Made by a program: the position numbers and the translations under genes. This document shows positions 14,288 to 26,200 of a DNA stretch of 64,000 nucleotides, in pieces (position 1 is the first letter of the stretch; each line of letters opens with the position of its first letter). The DNA is from Scolanthus callimorphus (Eukaryota; Cnidaria; Anthozoa; Actiniaria; Edwardsiidae): contig CM066913.1 in assembly GCA_033964015.1 (NCBI GenBank), forward strand, positions 31,261,577 through 31,325,576, written 5' to 3'. The notes below the pieces were generated by a model. That model worked only from the letters and a program-made list of their open reading frames with translations, was not told the DNA's origin and ran no database searches.

Positions 14288-15425
14288 GGATTATGCACAT
14301 TGGGCACATCCACGAGGTGGCTCTTCGTCCCGTCAAATTTGGTTAATTTAGAAGCCAAATTTGGTTAATTTAGAGTCTTCCCTTCCCACAAGAAATGACT
14401 CAGTCATCATTCCGGGTCTTGATGGGTTTTCTGTGGTAAAGAGATCGTGGGCGCAGCCGTAATCAGCCGTTATCGATGACGTCACATCACGTCACCATGT
14501 CACAGACCCCCCTTGTAGCATAGACAAAATATCCCAAGTATGGTTGTCTTAGCATGTTCCCTTGAGGAGAAATATTTTTTTTTTTCTATATCACAGGGTT
14601 CCCATGTGTACACGGACGGACACTAGGATACCAGAAAGATAAAGAAAAAAATCACATCACCCGAAGGGAAGCTTCTATAGAAGCCAAACATGAACAAACT
14701 TTCAAAGACCATATAAATAAGAGGAACTCTACACCAAAATCATGTGCCCTTACGTCATCAATGACGTCATCAAAACGTTTTTCTCTTATCTATGGTGCTC
14801 CGCGCGGGAGCTCCGCTATTACTTCTGGAATTACACATTATTTTCTGTGCATGTCCAAACGGGTTTCGTTTATTGCATTAATATGTACAACGTTTACATC
14901 AACGCATGAAACATAAAAAACATCTATAGAAGCCACATAAAGCAGAAGCTTGACTGTCGAAAATGTGTTATCCATTGTAATCAAAACATAGACGCGTTGC
15001 GACAAATCGATGAAGCAATATTATAAGCTTAAGTTATAGCAAGTCTTTCTCAAGATATCTCGGGCATTTATCAATAAACTTACCTGTAGTGTAACTATAA
15101 TAATCTTGAATATCTGTATTAGCAGTTTCCACGGTTTTCTTTTCCTCGCTTTGTACTTCTGCCATGGATTCATAAAGTGATATTTGATCTTCATTCTCAT
15201 TATCTGGTGTTTGCTGTACGATTCTCGATCATATCCGTCCATTTTCGACGACCACGTGTTGTTATTTGTTGGACAATAAGAGTTAATGTTTTCTTCTTTC
15301 GGATTATAAAATACTTCGTCTTCTTCTTCTTCGACGTTGCGTAGCGTTGGTTCTTTTGATACGGAGGTCCGTGACTGTGACCGACTAAGCTTGCGTGACG
15401 GTGACCTTGGTTTCTTTTCGCTCAT
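3510..15425 (-). CDS. MCOLN-like: Mucolipin-type TRP cation channel (TRPML), 12 exons seen
   Basis: TRPML channels release Ca2+ and other cations from late endosomes and lysosomes and are gated by PI(3,5)P2. Minus-strand exons: 15084-15425 (ATG at 15425), 13051-13215, 11892-12047, 11170-11240, 10646-10742, 9629-9746, 6977-7104, 6325-6474, 5329-5430, 4881-5003, 3744-3949, 3510-3636, with recognisable donors and acceptors. Exon 1 has the polybasic stretch KYKARKRKPWK before TM1, matching the family phosphoinositide-binding region. Exon 3 has the lumenal-domain LC...Y/N-P-S-N-D pattern. Exon 9 carries YYDVCSLFLG, exon 10 LGFTLCGWIVIGPY, and exon 11 the selectivity filter NGDDM. Frame breaks occur in exons 3, 4, 10 and 11, so as written it encodes no full channel. 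The C-terminal end after exon 12 was not located. Family assignment is secure; functionality is not. Confidence 0.85.
4320..4370. repeat. Long poly-C tract
   Basis: A nearly pure run of about 50 C in the intron between TRPML exons 10 and 11. The length is probably unstable and hard to sequence accurately. Confidence 0.9.
5697..5921. mobile_element. MITE with TAGGCCATTTGC termini (copy 1)
   Basis: The terminal inverted repeats read TAGGCCATTTGCACTAAC at the left and the complementary GTTAGTGCAAATGGCCTA at the right, each followed inward by GGTCANGTGACC. It lies in the TRPML intron between exons 8 and 9. A rearranged relative is at 17513-17863. I saw no clear target-site duplication. Confidence 0.75.
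6576..6810. mobile_element. MITE with long inverted termini
   Basis: GTTCAACCCTGAAACTTGACG at the left is mirrored by CGTCAAGCTTCAGGGTTAAAC at the right. Complementarity continues through the ACGTTTTC and GAGAAACGCG stretches. It lies in the TRPML intron between exons 7 and 8. Confidence 0.7.
7310..7703. mobile_element. Near-perfect foldback MITE
   Basis: Two arms of about 180 bp are almost exactly complementary, from GAGTCCTAAAG (7312) to CTTTAGGACTC (7701), around a short centre near 7495-7525. TA flanks both ends, compatible with a TA target-site duplication. It lies in the TRPML intron between exons 6 and 7. The GTGACGTCA motif (CRE-like) occurs in both arms. Confidence 0.8.
8207..8633. 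mobile_element. hAT-like non-autonomous element (copy 2, 427 bp)
   Basis: Same family as 1260-2034: the core GGCATAAATAGATTGTGCT is exactly repeated in inverted orientation at both ends, with AAAAGTTGC subterminal repeats. The flanks GCAAGGGG (8199-8206) and GTAAGGGG (8634-8641) match at 7 of 8 positions, a slightly decayed 8-bp duplication. It lies in the TRPML intron between exons 6 and 7. Confidence 0.85.
9041..9195. mobile_element. MITE with GGGGCGTAGCCAG termini (copy A)
   Basis: CAGGGGCGTAGCCAGG at the left is mirrored by CTGGCTACGCCCCTG at the right. The interior has the family signature ATGGGACGAAAAT followed by CCAGCAAATACAGTAAATG. It shares this interior with the copy at 12474-12771. 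Confidence 0.8.
10282..10528. mobile_element. MITE with TTAGAGCRGATTTCAGATGACC termini
   Basis: TTAGAGCAGATTTCAGATGA at the left is mirrored by TCATCTGAAATCCGCTCTAA at the right. It lies in the TRPML intron between exons 5 and 6. No ORF. Confidence 0.75.
12474..12771. mobile_element. MITE with GGCGTAGCCAGG termini (copy B), interrupted
   Basis: Same interior signature as the element at 9041-9195 (ATGGGACGAAAAT, CAGCAAATACAGTAAATG), with termini GGCGTAGCCAGG and CCTGGCTATGCCCC. It contains a poly-G tract and is interrupted close to its right end by the nested element at 12631-12754. Confidence 0.78.
12631..12754. mobile_element. Nested MITE with 9-bp target duplication
   Basis: The termini TAGCCTGC and GCAGGCTA continue inward as complementary CCGGCTCTCCAGTGGGTTTT and AAAACCCACTGGAGAGCCGG. 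It is flanked by a perfect duplication CACCTGGCT at 12622-12630 and 12755-12763. Removing it and one duplicate restores the right end of the surrounding MITE. A duplication of 8-9 bp points to a hAT or Mutator-type transposase. Confidence 0.85.
12825..12972. mobile_element. Related MITE (copy C)
   Basis: A diverged relative of the two preceding copies: AGGGGTAAACCCAGGAATTTT at the left, the family interior with a poly-G run and GTATGGGAAAAT, and TCTGCCCCT at the right. Confidence 0.55.
13261..13825. mobile_element. MITE with GAGCTCCCAGCTTGTC termini, expanded by a minisatellite
   Basis: The left end (CTGAGCTCCCAGCTTGTCAC) and right end (GTGACGAGCTGGGGAGCTCTG) match the inverted termini of the compact 204-bp relative at 45480-45683, as does the interior before the right end (GATTGGCTAATTTTGAACATTGG; later CAGAGCCTCC). 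The extra length is the tandem array at 13320-13640. Confidence 0.65.
13320..13640. repeat. Minisatellite, CTGGAAATTCCAGGGG units
   Basis: About eight imperfect units of roughly 30-45 bp, each containing the palindromic core CTGGAAATTCCAG followed by a G-rich run. The same core occurs twice in the MITE at 18375-18562. Confidence 0.8.
13925..14590. repeat. Degenerate tandem repeat (about 125 bp) with AAT microsatellite
   Basis: Three to four diverged units share CCTCTGGTGACCTA, CCAAGTTTGGTTGTCTTA and GTGACGTCACATCAC. One unit is interrupted by a pure TAA/AAT microsatellite of about 19 units at 14229-14286. It lies in the first TRPML intron. Confidence 0.65.
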
Positions 15426-17512
15426 GTCTGAGCCCTCTAGCTTTTGAAAATCCTGTCAACTTTTTTTTATAAACTGTTGATGAATATAAATCTTTTGCTG
15501 ATTGGAAATCTAGGTGGTTTCAGATTTGAAAGACTTTTACTAGACTCTTGCAGAGAGGTGCATGTCACATGACAGTCACACGCAAAGGCCCGTATGGGCC
15601 TAGCACGCGCGCAGAACGAGTGCGCATGCGTACGCGCCTTCCCGCCAAAATTTGAAAAATAACTGTTTCGTGATAGCTGTGGTTTCAGAGCCAACAAAAC
15701 TGCAAAAAATAAGAAAACCGCTAAAAAAATAAGCTCCAAACTTGGTGAATAGCAAGTCTAGTATATTTTCCTTGTTTTGTGAGTTTAACTTTTTATAATT
15801 TTCTTTAACATTTTTGTTTTCGGCATTTGAACTGACAAACCTCGTAGTGGCATCGGGACGGCTGTGGTTTTGGTATGCTTTGTTGTTGATCTGAGATAAG
15901 TCAGAGGGCAAAATCACCCCAATCCTCGGCAAAGACACTCAGGATGCAGTGAGAAACCAGCATCGGATCAGTTCTTGGCTTGGTCTTCGACACAGAAACG
16001 AAGTGAAAACCCGATGTTGTCAATTTTCGTGAGTCAAAATTCCCGGTCCGAATGATGAAGCCATCAAGATTTTTTCGTTCTCGAAGATTTAGAAAATACG
16101 AAGTACCAAATCATAAACCATGTACACTTTGCCAAACAATGAGGGAGAAAAGTTTAAAGATCAACCCATGTACTGTCCTCAAAATTCACTACCTTCAAAT
16201 GAATAAGGTACGTCCACACTTCGTGATTTTGATCGCAAAAAGCGAGGCACCAAAAACATTTCATTTTGATACGAAAAATAAAATAATCACTGTATTAGTT
16301 CTGCTACATGAACTTGAACACGAATCAATTTCCTTCTTCATTAAAACGATCTGGTTTTGGCTGGTTTCTTTCAGGGTTGATATAAAAATGACACGAAAAA
16401 AATCGATTGACACATGGTCGCTTTATATGTTTTACATTCTTGAAACAGAAATGTAGTCCCAAGTAATCTTATTTTGTGTGGGGACATTGTGAGAAAGTTA
16501 TAGAACATCTATATAATACAAATTTAACCTGGTACCTATTCAGGCTATTCACATTCGTAAGCAACTGTAATGTATGATTTCACCAACTACAAGGCATCTA
16601 CTACAACAATTATTTATTTATTTTTGACTACTACTCAGTGACATACCTCACTACAGATCATGTGATCCTGCAGAGCCACTTTTCATAAAACCTCCACTCT
16701 TGATTTTATAAAATCGCACTGCATACCATATTTATTGAATCATAAAACAAGCACAAGTGTACCACTCTAGAGAGTTGATCTATAATTGTGTACAAGTTTT
16801 GTTTTTTGAAATGGGCAATTCCAGAAAATATATGTGCCCTGGGGAGATGGGCTGACTAGTTTTTTTACCCCCCCCCCCCCACCATGCATCCAGAATTTCC
16901 AAAATGGCTTATCCCCCCCTGCCAATGCATATATAATCCCAATGCATGTAGAATTCCTGAGAGGTTAAACTAACTTCCAGCTCTGAGAGCCCCCATGCAG
17001 ACAGAATTCCGAGCTTGAAAACCCCCTCAGATTCAGAATTTTAGAATGCCACCCATCCAAGGGATACATATATTCTCTGGAATTGCCCAATAAATGACAC
17101 TTCAAACTCTGAAGGTTGCTTTTAATGCAAAGTACTTTACCAACATGAATACTGAAATTTGCAAAAATTGTAATGCAGGGACTGCAGAGCTGGGAGAGGG
17201 GGGGGGGGGGCTTATGACTAATTAATGTTAGTAGAAACCCACTTGCATACTGTCACCAATTCTGTAATCTGATTGGCTCCCCTACTCACTATCTACATAA
17301 TAGATAGCGAGTAACGAAAACGCTAGCACAAAACTCTCTAAAACCATGAAAATATGTTTTGGCAACAACTCCAAGATAGTATGCTAGTGGGATTCTAATA
17401 AAACAACTAGACTACTGATTCTTGTTTTCTATGAGTCAAATAGTCAACTCCATGCTACGCACCTCATTAACGAACTATTGAATCAAAGAAAACTCGAACT
17501 CATAGCCTAATA

Positions 17513-17863
17513 GGCCATTTGCACTAACATGGTCACGTGACCCCAACTACCTCTTTTAAGAGCCATTTGCACTAACGTGGTCACGTGACCCCAACTACCT
17601 CTTTTAAGAGGTAGTTGGGGTCACATGACCATGTTAGTGCAAATGGCCTATTAGACTATGAGTTCGAGTTTTCTGTGATTCAAAGGAGATGTTTTGTCAA
17701 AATCAATTCAAGAAATACAAAGAACCAATTGATATTAGTCAGAAACTCAAGTTTCAGCATAAAATCTTTAACCTGGAGCAAATGGCAGCGAGTTTAATTT
17801 TCAGGATGTTATTCATAATGTATGGGATTTGGGTCACGTGACCCAGTTAGTGCAAATGGCCTA
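17513..17863. mobile_element. MITE with TAGGCCATTTGC termini (copy 2, rearranged)
   Basis: Relative of the element at 5697-5921. The left terminus is present three times in close succession (two direct, one inverted), each with CACTAAC.TGGTCACGTGACC, followed by the family interior and a normal right end. This looks like a nested or partially duplicated insertion. Confidence 0.65.
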
Positions 17864-18374
17864 TTGTTAAATATCAGCAACCACTATATGAACCTGTCCA
17901 GTTTAATAAATTTACAAGAAGCGCAAATTCTATTATTGGCATTTCACTGAAATCATGAAGCCTGCTATCTGATTGGCTTTCCACTACTCACTATATATCT
18001 CTCACAATGTGAGAGTAAGAACCCACTCGTATACTATCACATTCCTTCAATCTGATTGGCTCAATTACACTGCTTAGAAATTTGAATTAACAAAATGTTT
18101 ATCTTACTAAGTGCAAATCAGCAAAAAAACTATCCGACAGCCAAATAGTTATTTAGTTATTAATAAAATTTGAATTGAAAAGGCCCCACTCATGAGTCAA
18201 TCAGTCAACTCAGCTTGATATACCTTGTTAGCTATCTTGACTATTGGCTCATAGGAAATAGTCTAATTGTAAAATGGAAAACATAATCTAATTTATTTGT
18301 AATTATAACATTGGCCATTCAAATTCAAATAGTTATTTTGAGAATTATTTAGCTGCCAAGCAATTAAATATCAT

Positions 18375-18562
18375 TGTGTGGTTCCAGAAATTATCCATAC
18401 CCCCCCCCCAACCCCCCCCCCCCCCCCCCCCCCCCCACCCCTACGGAAGGGATTGGAAATTCCGGAGGGGTGGGGGGGTCAATTTACCTGATCTTTTCCA
18501 TACAAATACTGTATTTTTCTTTGGAAATTCCAGAGGGGTATGGATATTTTTGGAACCACACA
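18375..18562. mobile_element. MITE with TGTGTGGTTCCA termini
   Basis: TGTGTGGTTCCAGAAATTAT at the left is mirrored by ATATTTTTGGAACCACACA at the right, both flanking CCATACCCC/GGGGTATGG. The interior contains long C and G runs and two GGAAATTCC cores. Confidence 0.75.
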
Positions 18563-19858
18563 TTTTGAGTTTTTTAGTAAGATAAACATTTGCTAATTTG
18601 GATTCTTAAATTAATAGCTTACATTCTTATGCATGCTCCGGTTGTGTACTTTTCTGTTCACAAATCTATTTTGTGTTTAGTTTTTAATTATGCTGTAAAT
18701 CAACTAATTCACCTGAGAAGAGTTTTTAAGTTCCTTCCTTCGTCCAGTCTATTCACTGATCCATGACAACTCTATTTTCTTTGCAAATTGTATACGTGTC
18801 AACCGAAATCTTCAGATTGTCCCTCATGTGGCAGGTAAATACAGAAAATGTATGAAAAAATCCAGAGTGACAATGCAGGTGAAATACAGTAAATGTATGA
18901 ACATTTTCACAATCACTTTGTGGGTGACAGGCTTCAAAATCTTGTTACACCTGCCTAATGTGGGTGACATGACAGCTATGAAATTGCTTCAGATACAACA
19001 TTGATGGTATCAATCAATATCATTCTTGATGGTATCATCGCACAGGCAACAATTCTCTGCAATCACTGCATAGACTACCACTGGAAATCAGCCAAACTAC
19101 ACTTCCCGTACATTTCTCTGCCATGGATGCAGCAGCAGGCATGTAACAAGACCCTACCTACCATTTCCAAGTAGTTGATATAACATTCATGTAAAATGCC
19201 TGTGACCTTCAAGGACAGGCTGTGGAGTCAGCTAGCCATAAGCCGCAGACCAGGGCACATCATTCTTTTTTTAAAACCACCTGCACTTTATTGAAACTTT
19301 CATTTTGCTACACCCACACTGCACTGCAATAAAGCCCATAAGCAAGATAGAAGGAGATGGTCCCATAATGGAAGAAGAAGAACGTTCTTCGGAGTTCAAG
19401 ATTGCATTACTGGTATGAAAACCACTCAGCTGTTGTTATCCTGAGTGGCATGACAATCTGTTTTGTTGGCTATATGCTGAAGACATTGTAGTCATGGACA
19501 GCCATCAAAAGAGTGAACGTAACTCTCTCATCTGGCAAGAAATCATGCAGTCTGGCAGTGAACACGTGTAGCTAAATATTTGTAGTCTTCCACTAAAATA
19601 AAGAAACAGAAATGATAAGGATAGAACCAACACCACACTGGATTAAATATGCTATGCCAAAGTTCTCTATGACACCAATCGACTTTAAACACCATCCACA
19701 GAAATGTTTTAAAGAATCAAATTATTATCATGAATACAATTCTATCGAAGTTTCACTTCTGTCGCGGTAACCCCTGCCATTATCATCCCTTTTCAAGATC
19801 AATCACTGCAAATCGTCAGCTGTTAGAAAGATTCAATAAAAAATGCATCCTTGCCTAC

Positions 19859-19924
19859 CTTAAGAATTCTTAGTTGTAGCTGAAGATGCTGCATTGGCAA
19901 AGAAACTGCCAATTTTGTTCCCAT
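19859..19924 (-). CDS. Possible first coding exon of an unidentified leftward gene
   Basis: On the minus strand an ATG at 19924 opens 22 codons (MGTKLAVSLPMQHLQLQLRI...) ending exactly at a consensus donor AAG|GTAGGC. It sits about 360 bp from the start codon of ECM29 on the opposite strand, a head-to-head arrangement common for shared promoters. I could not find convincing downstream exons, and the frame is also open upstream of this ATG, so the start is uncertain. It may be chance. Confidence 0.25.
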
Positions 19925-20284
19925 AAGTGCATCTAAAAGGCCGCCATCTTGGAATTTTCTGCTGTCTCGATTTCGCGCATGCGCACTCATTCTGCGCGCG
20001 TGGAGTATGGGCCCCTGTGAAGAAAACGAGTGAGTCACGCAATAAGTCACGTGAGTCACGCAACACAGTCAAACGGGAAATTTGAAATAAACTCTTTTGA
20101 ACCAGGAATAAATGTTCATCAATAGTTACAGAGCGTTATTCAAACAAATAATGCTCATAAAACTGCGAGTTTTTGTAGAAAATGCCAGAGCAAAAAAAAA
20201 AAAAGGGATTTTCGTGACAATCCAAGAGGCCCGGGAACAACTCTGGGATGATTCAGCGGTTTCGCGCTGAAGTCGTCATCCAAG

Positions 20285-23200
20285 ATGGCGGACAAAGTGC
20301 AACAAGAACTTCGTAAGTTTGTGCACAAAAATAACCCCTATTTTTAGTCGGTTTTTCCTTGTACACTCCCCATAACATTTTATATGTAGTGCTACCTTTC
20401 TTATTTTCACAGGAATGCTATTTCGCTTTGATTTTGGATTTCATTTCACTTTTCTTGCATAATCATTGTCGTGGCGTGGCGCGCGCCGTAGCGTTCGACT
20501 CTGAGCTGACACTCCTGACACAGGCTATCACTGCATGAACATTTGATCCGGCCCCAAAAACTAAAGATTAAGATTTGAGGTTGAAAAAAGCTGAAAAACT
20601 GCCTCATCACTCTTAAATCGATTCTAGATACCACGAAAACTGTTAAAAAAAACATTAGTGGGGAGTACTGATCATTCACACTTTATAAAATGCTATCAAT
20701 GTCAATGACAATGAATGAAATTGACACCGAAACTTGTTCTATCACTGCATCCATATAAAAAAATCAATGTGTGATTGGCAAAATGACACAAGAAAATAGT
20801 CACCTGTTTTAGCAAACAGTCGTTTACTGAGCCAGGCATCAATGTAGTACTACATGTACCTAGTTTGCTGTGGGATTTTTTGACTTCAACAGAGATCAAT
20901 TTGATGCTTTACAAGTAGTTTGGTTATTACCTTTATTGTGCAAGCAGCTATTGTTAAACTAATGTTGTAATGGGGATACAGGTAGAGGATTTTCTGCAAT
21001 GATTTTTTTTTTGGGGAGGGACGGTATACAAAATCTTACCTCTTTCTGTTGATGACTGCTTCAGATTTGTTGGAGCGTGTGTTCTTCAGACTTGCTGCAG
21101 CTCAAACTGATGATGAGCTGGAAGCAACACTTGGTACATTCTTGACACCTTTGCTGCTAAAAGTCTCAAGTTCAGATGCAGAGGTCAAGAAAAAAGTAAG
21201 TTGTCAAATACCAGATGTACTCATTTTGCAGCTGCCCCAGAATAGATGCCAACCTCAAATAAATGCTGCATATGGGACTAAAATATTAATAAATGCCACC
21301 CCAGAATAGACGCTGGATCTATACTGCATTTATTTGAGGAAAGGTTTCCATATAATACAGTTTTTGCTATTTCAAAATCTTGTTGAATAAAGTCGTGATA
21401 AAATGAGTAAACAACTGCCCTTGAATAAACACCACTCCTTAATAAATGCACGTCTTGATCACAAGAAATCAATTAAACGCTGTAGCATCTATTCAAGTAA
21501 ATAGAGTAATTGTGTGAGGTTTTGGGAGAAGATATAATTATGTCTGTTTGGCTTTATATTATGTCCTTTCATTCAAGTTTTGTAAACTGGGAAGCTGCTC
21601 TGCTTTGTATTGTAAACTTTCTTAAAAGTGATACACCATGTTCTGTGTATAGTCGTGTTTTGAACAACATAATCTCTGGTGAATCCTTCAAGGTATTTCA
21701 CAGTGCATGACTATTGCAAAGGTTTTGCCAGACATGTTAGAAAAAAAAGAGGGATCCTGCCACCACAGACGTCATCAGAAAAGGCACCCATTATGGCTTG
21801 AAACCAAGCTTAGTTTTACCATAAAATGGTGTACATTCTGAAATTTCAGGTGATGGAATTATTAACACATATAAACAAGAGACTCAAGAGCAGACCCACA
21901 GTCAAGCTTCCTGTTGACGATCTTCTCAAGCAGTACCAGGTAGGCTGTTTTATCTGACGTGGAACTTTTTTCTGACCAATTTGTGCCTTACACTAATTTA
22001 TTTCATGTTTGTATTTATTGACTGTATCTCTACTGTTGTTGTTTTCAGGATGCAACAATTTCACCATTTGTTCATGTAAGGAAAAATGAATTAAATGAAT
22101 TATTACTCTCTGTGTGCTCCTTGCAGTATACAGTACTGATTCATCTGTAAAAAAATAAATTGTATGTCTACTACACTGGTTGTTATTTTAGACCAATTTC
22201 AATGTAACTTGGATAAAGGGATCAGGGGGATGTCAGGAAAGAAAATATTGAATTAATAGACCAAATCAGCTAACAGTGTTTACATCTTGTTGCCACCCAA
22301 TTCAGATCATGTGATGATTCCTTTGGGTAGTTACAATTGTCTTATTTTTCTCACGTGACTGAGTGCATAAGTGTGTGTGCAGAACTAACAAAGGCAACCA
22401 CCCAAAGGAATCATCACATGACCTGTATTGGTTGGCAACAAGATCTAAACACTGTCAGCCAATTTGGTCTATTCACTTTTGGATGCTGATTTATTTTCTT
22501 TTGTTTAATTTAGCCTCAGGCTCAAGTAGGAATGTTCATACCATTGTATTGAATTAAGTCTATTATACCATCATTATAGGTCTGTGTATCATCAAAAATA
22601 TAGGCATAGATCCATTAGGATAGAGGAGAATAACACAAGCAAAGAGAAAATCAAACACAGGCTATTATTTACACACCAAGTAAAACAATAAACTTGCAAA
22701 GTTATTGGTATGCTCTCATAGTGCACACATTTTGGTGGTTTTGTAATTCTTTGTATTTAGTCACTTTTAACATTTTTGTTCAATTTCTCTAGAACTTTTC
22801 GATACTTTTCATTCGAACGGGATACCCTCGCATGGATGTCCCAAGGCAAGTCCAACTTGCTCCTCAGATGGTCGAATGCATGCAAAGAAGGCCATCACCT
22901 CAGCAAGACTGGTGAGTGCCTGACTGACCAAATAGATAATAATATTACAAAATAATAAGAGCTGAAAAATGACTTAAGTTTGTTGCTTGCTCAACAGTGG
23001 TTTGAAAATATTTTTGGAATACCCACCCCGGAATGTTCTCTCTCAGTACTCCAGAATTCCAGGCTTTCCTGGGTCAGACTCATACCCAGTCGCTTTGTAA
23101 GAAAATAATAGGGAGGTGCCACATAATCCTTTGCACCGTTGCTGTCTTCCCCACAATCCAGTACTCCAGAATTCCAGGCTTTCCTGGGTCAGACTCGTAC

Positions 23201-26200
23201 CCAGTTGCTTTGTAAGAAAATAATAGGGAGGTGCCACATAATCATTTGCACCGTTGCTGTCTTCCCCACAATCCATTGCATCCCTTTCTTATTGTCAGAG
23301 AAGAGGACTGGGTACAAGTCTGGTCCTGGGACCACCCACTCTGGAATTCCAGAAGTCCTCAACAGGGGTGTGTGGATTTTTTTGGTATTGGCCATTTTGC
23401 ATTTCACTTTCGTTTTCTTATAGTTTAATTCAGTTGCTTCTTCCCATACTGGGAGAAGTCAAAACTCCTGAAAATGTTGACAAGAAGGAAGAAATGTTTC
23501 AGTTCAAAAAGAGGCAAGATGTTGCCAAGGTCTTGCTTGACTATCTGCTTGATGTGCTTCTACTGCCATACAGGTACTGACATTGTAATAACTAACAGTA
23601 TTAACTAATAACACTACAATTAATTTCCTTTACCCACAATAATTATTTGCTGCTTTGCTGATTTCCCAAACAAAATGAGAACTGTTCAAAAACAAAGTTC
23701 AAATTGTTTGAAAACAAAATGTAGACTGTTTGAAAACAAAGTGTGAATAGGACTTTGCACTATTGCGTTATTTGACTATGACTACCAGCATCCTTTTCAG
23801 TTTCCTTTTCTTATGCAAATAAGCCGCTATTGGAAATAATAGGTGGTAATTGCGTCAACAAAAGGGACAACGCAAAGGTTTCTGGTAGTCGTAGTAAAAT
23901 ACGTCATAATGAAAATTTCCTATTGGCTTGCAAACAATTAACATGGACAGACACATGCTTTTGAGAACATGACCATATATTTTTTGAATGCATTGACTAA
24001 ATTTACATCAGATGTATGACAATTCCAATTAGTCACCAATTTATGTCTGTCAATGTTTTTGCTCAGTGTGTAAGATTATACTTGGCGCATGTCATGATGA
24101 TTAGAATGCACACAAAATACACCCTAGAAATGAACACTGAACTTGAAATTGATATACTGGTACATTACTGTAGCTGTACATTGACTGGTCTTTGCTATGA
24201 TTTTCTAGTCAAGCAAGTCAACAAACAACAGCCGCTTCTACACCATCAACTGAGCCAGCTGACACAGAGGCCAGAGGTAATGAACAAGCCTCTGCCCCCT
24301 ACAGCATCAGACCACAGGCTGCCCAAACTAGTAACACACCATCAGCTGGACCCGCTGACCAACCCACAGGTCCTCCCCCTGGACTGAGCACTGCAGCTGT
24401 GAAGAGAGTGACTGCAGATGGTCCCTAGAAGGTGACAGACTGGAGCAGGTAATTGTTAATATGTAGTTTCTTGTGTGTGTCCATTATTATTATGAAGGCT
24501 ATTTAGACTTTTAAACAATTAGACTACGAGTTCGAGTTTTCAATAGATAGTCAATAGATAGTTAACGAGGCGCGTAGCGCTGATCTCCTGTGCCGAACTA
24601 TGCCCATGAATTGTATGTACACATGTTAACTATGCCCATGAATTGTATGTACACATGTTAACAAATATCAAACATTGAACCTCAAAGTTGCACTATTTCT
24701 GCACTATTGCCTGTTTCCGCACTTTTTTCTGCACTATTGGGCAAACAATTTTCAGAACCAGTTGGGATCCAGTTGAACAGGAAGAGTGATTAGAGACGGT
24801 GTAGTGGGGCTACTTCCTTATGATTTGATTTTACGACACTTTTCCTCAGATAAAGCTTGGCATTCTACGCTTTCTTGCTCAAGACGTGTTTGAAGCAAGT
24901 GACGTCATTTGCCATTTTATGCTCAGCTTAGGGGATTCAAGACACAGGTAATAGAAATAAGCAGCAAGCTTTACATGGTGAATGTGAGCCTTTTTATATG
25001 GCTTTCTTGTTCCGCCAAAAGAAATGATTATGTAGACTAAGCACAAACCTTTGTTGAGGACACGAGGAATTTCTCATACGAGAGAAAATAAAATTGTCAC
25101 AACAAGTAAGGTTCATTTAAAGAACCCCTGTCAGCCATGTTATTAAAGACAAATCACGTGCAGAAATGTCTTGAACATCTGAAAACAAAGTTTCAGATTT
25201 GATTTACCAAATTTAATCAAGAACATTGCTCTATTAAAGGGGCACTCGCACGCTTAATATTCGTCCACCGTGGACTTAAAATAGGTAAAATTGTATCCGT
25301 GAAAACACATGTACATTTGCCCGTAGTAGTCAAAATAATCCTCCAGATCAATAGAAAAACCTTTCAAGTGTTAGACAAATTCAATTCTAGGTTGTTTTGA
25401 CCTGTTATCAAGAGGATGGAATTGGATTGCGATTTCAGCTATTTTCTTATCAGAGAAGTGGCCAGCAAGCGTGCGAGAGCCCCTTTAATTCTCTAAATCC
25501 GCCGATGGAAATGGATGCTTTCTCCGACTTGGTATGTTGTCAAAATGGCGGCTGACACAGGCTCTTTAAGGCGAGCAAACTTCATACAGAAAATCCCTCA
25601 ACTTGCCGCGCATCATTGCTGCATTGAAAGTGCTTTATGCATGTTGACCGCTTTTCATCCCAAACCTGTCACGCAACTATGTTGTCCGCGTTTCATCCCA
25701 AACCTGTAACGCAACTAAAACTTTGCTTCGAAAACACAACTTCATAACCGTATCTTACACTTTCGAAAATTGCAAGCAAACTTGAGTTTCAAGACAAAAA
25801 AAAGTTGCCCAAAAGCATGTTCTTATGCGAAACGTTTTCCAGTAATGCCAAGAAGTAGAACCAGTTTTAGGGGACTGTATTTCCGATGTAATGAGGTGTT
25901 GTTCTTTTGTTTCAGTGTTGGAGATTTCTCTGAACATGAACTCAAACGCATATCAAGGTAAATCAGAGTTCCAAAAATAGAAGGAACCGTTGTAAATTAG
26001 GTCTGTAGCAGACGTGGTCGGACATGCATATTACAGCTAAAAGCGTTGCATCGCGACCCGCGTTTTCAATCATCGATTTGTTTTTGGCTTTGCTGTTCTG
26101 CCAATCAAATGTCATAAGCCAATCAGATTCGTGCCATGTTTCGTGCATGGATTCGATTTAAAAATAAGGGGTAGCGATGGGTAAATCCGAGACTTGCCGA

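Larger units (their letters stand above)
15426..19858. other. Mostly non-coding interval between TRPML and ECM29
   Basis: I found no complete gene. The interval contains a C-rich tract near 16867, a poly-G run near 17200, the MITE at 17513-17863 and the MITE at 18375-18562. A short minus-strand stretch at 15857-15907 is bounded by good splice-like signals but has no recognisable product. Confidence 0.45.

Noticed and set aside
14177..14368. ORFs with runs of Asn (plus) or Leu (minus)
   Set aside because: They are translations of the AAT microsatellite at 14229-14286 and have no other coding features.
15600..15938. 112-codon minus-strand ORF between TRPML and ECM29
   Set aside because: It starts with GTG and has no recognised domain. 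A short internal part (15857-15907) has splice-like edges, but that alone does not make a gene.
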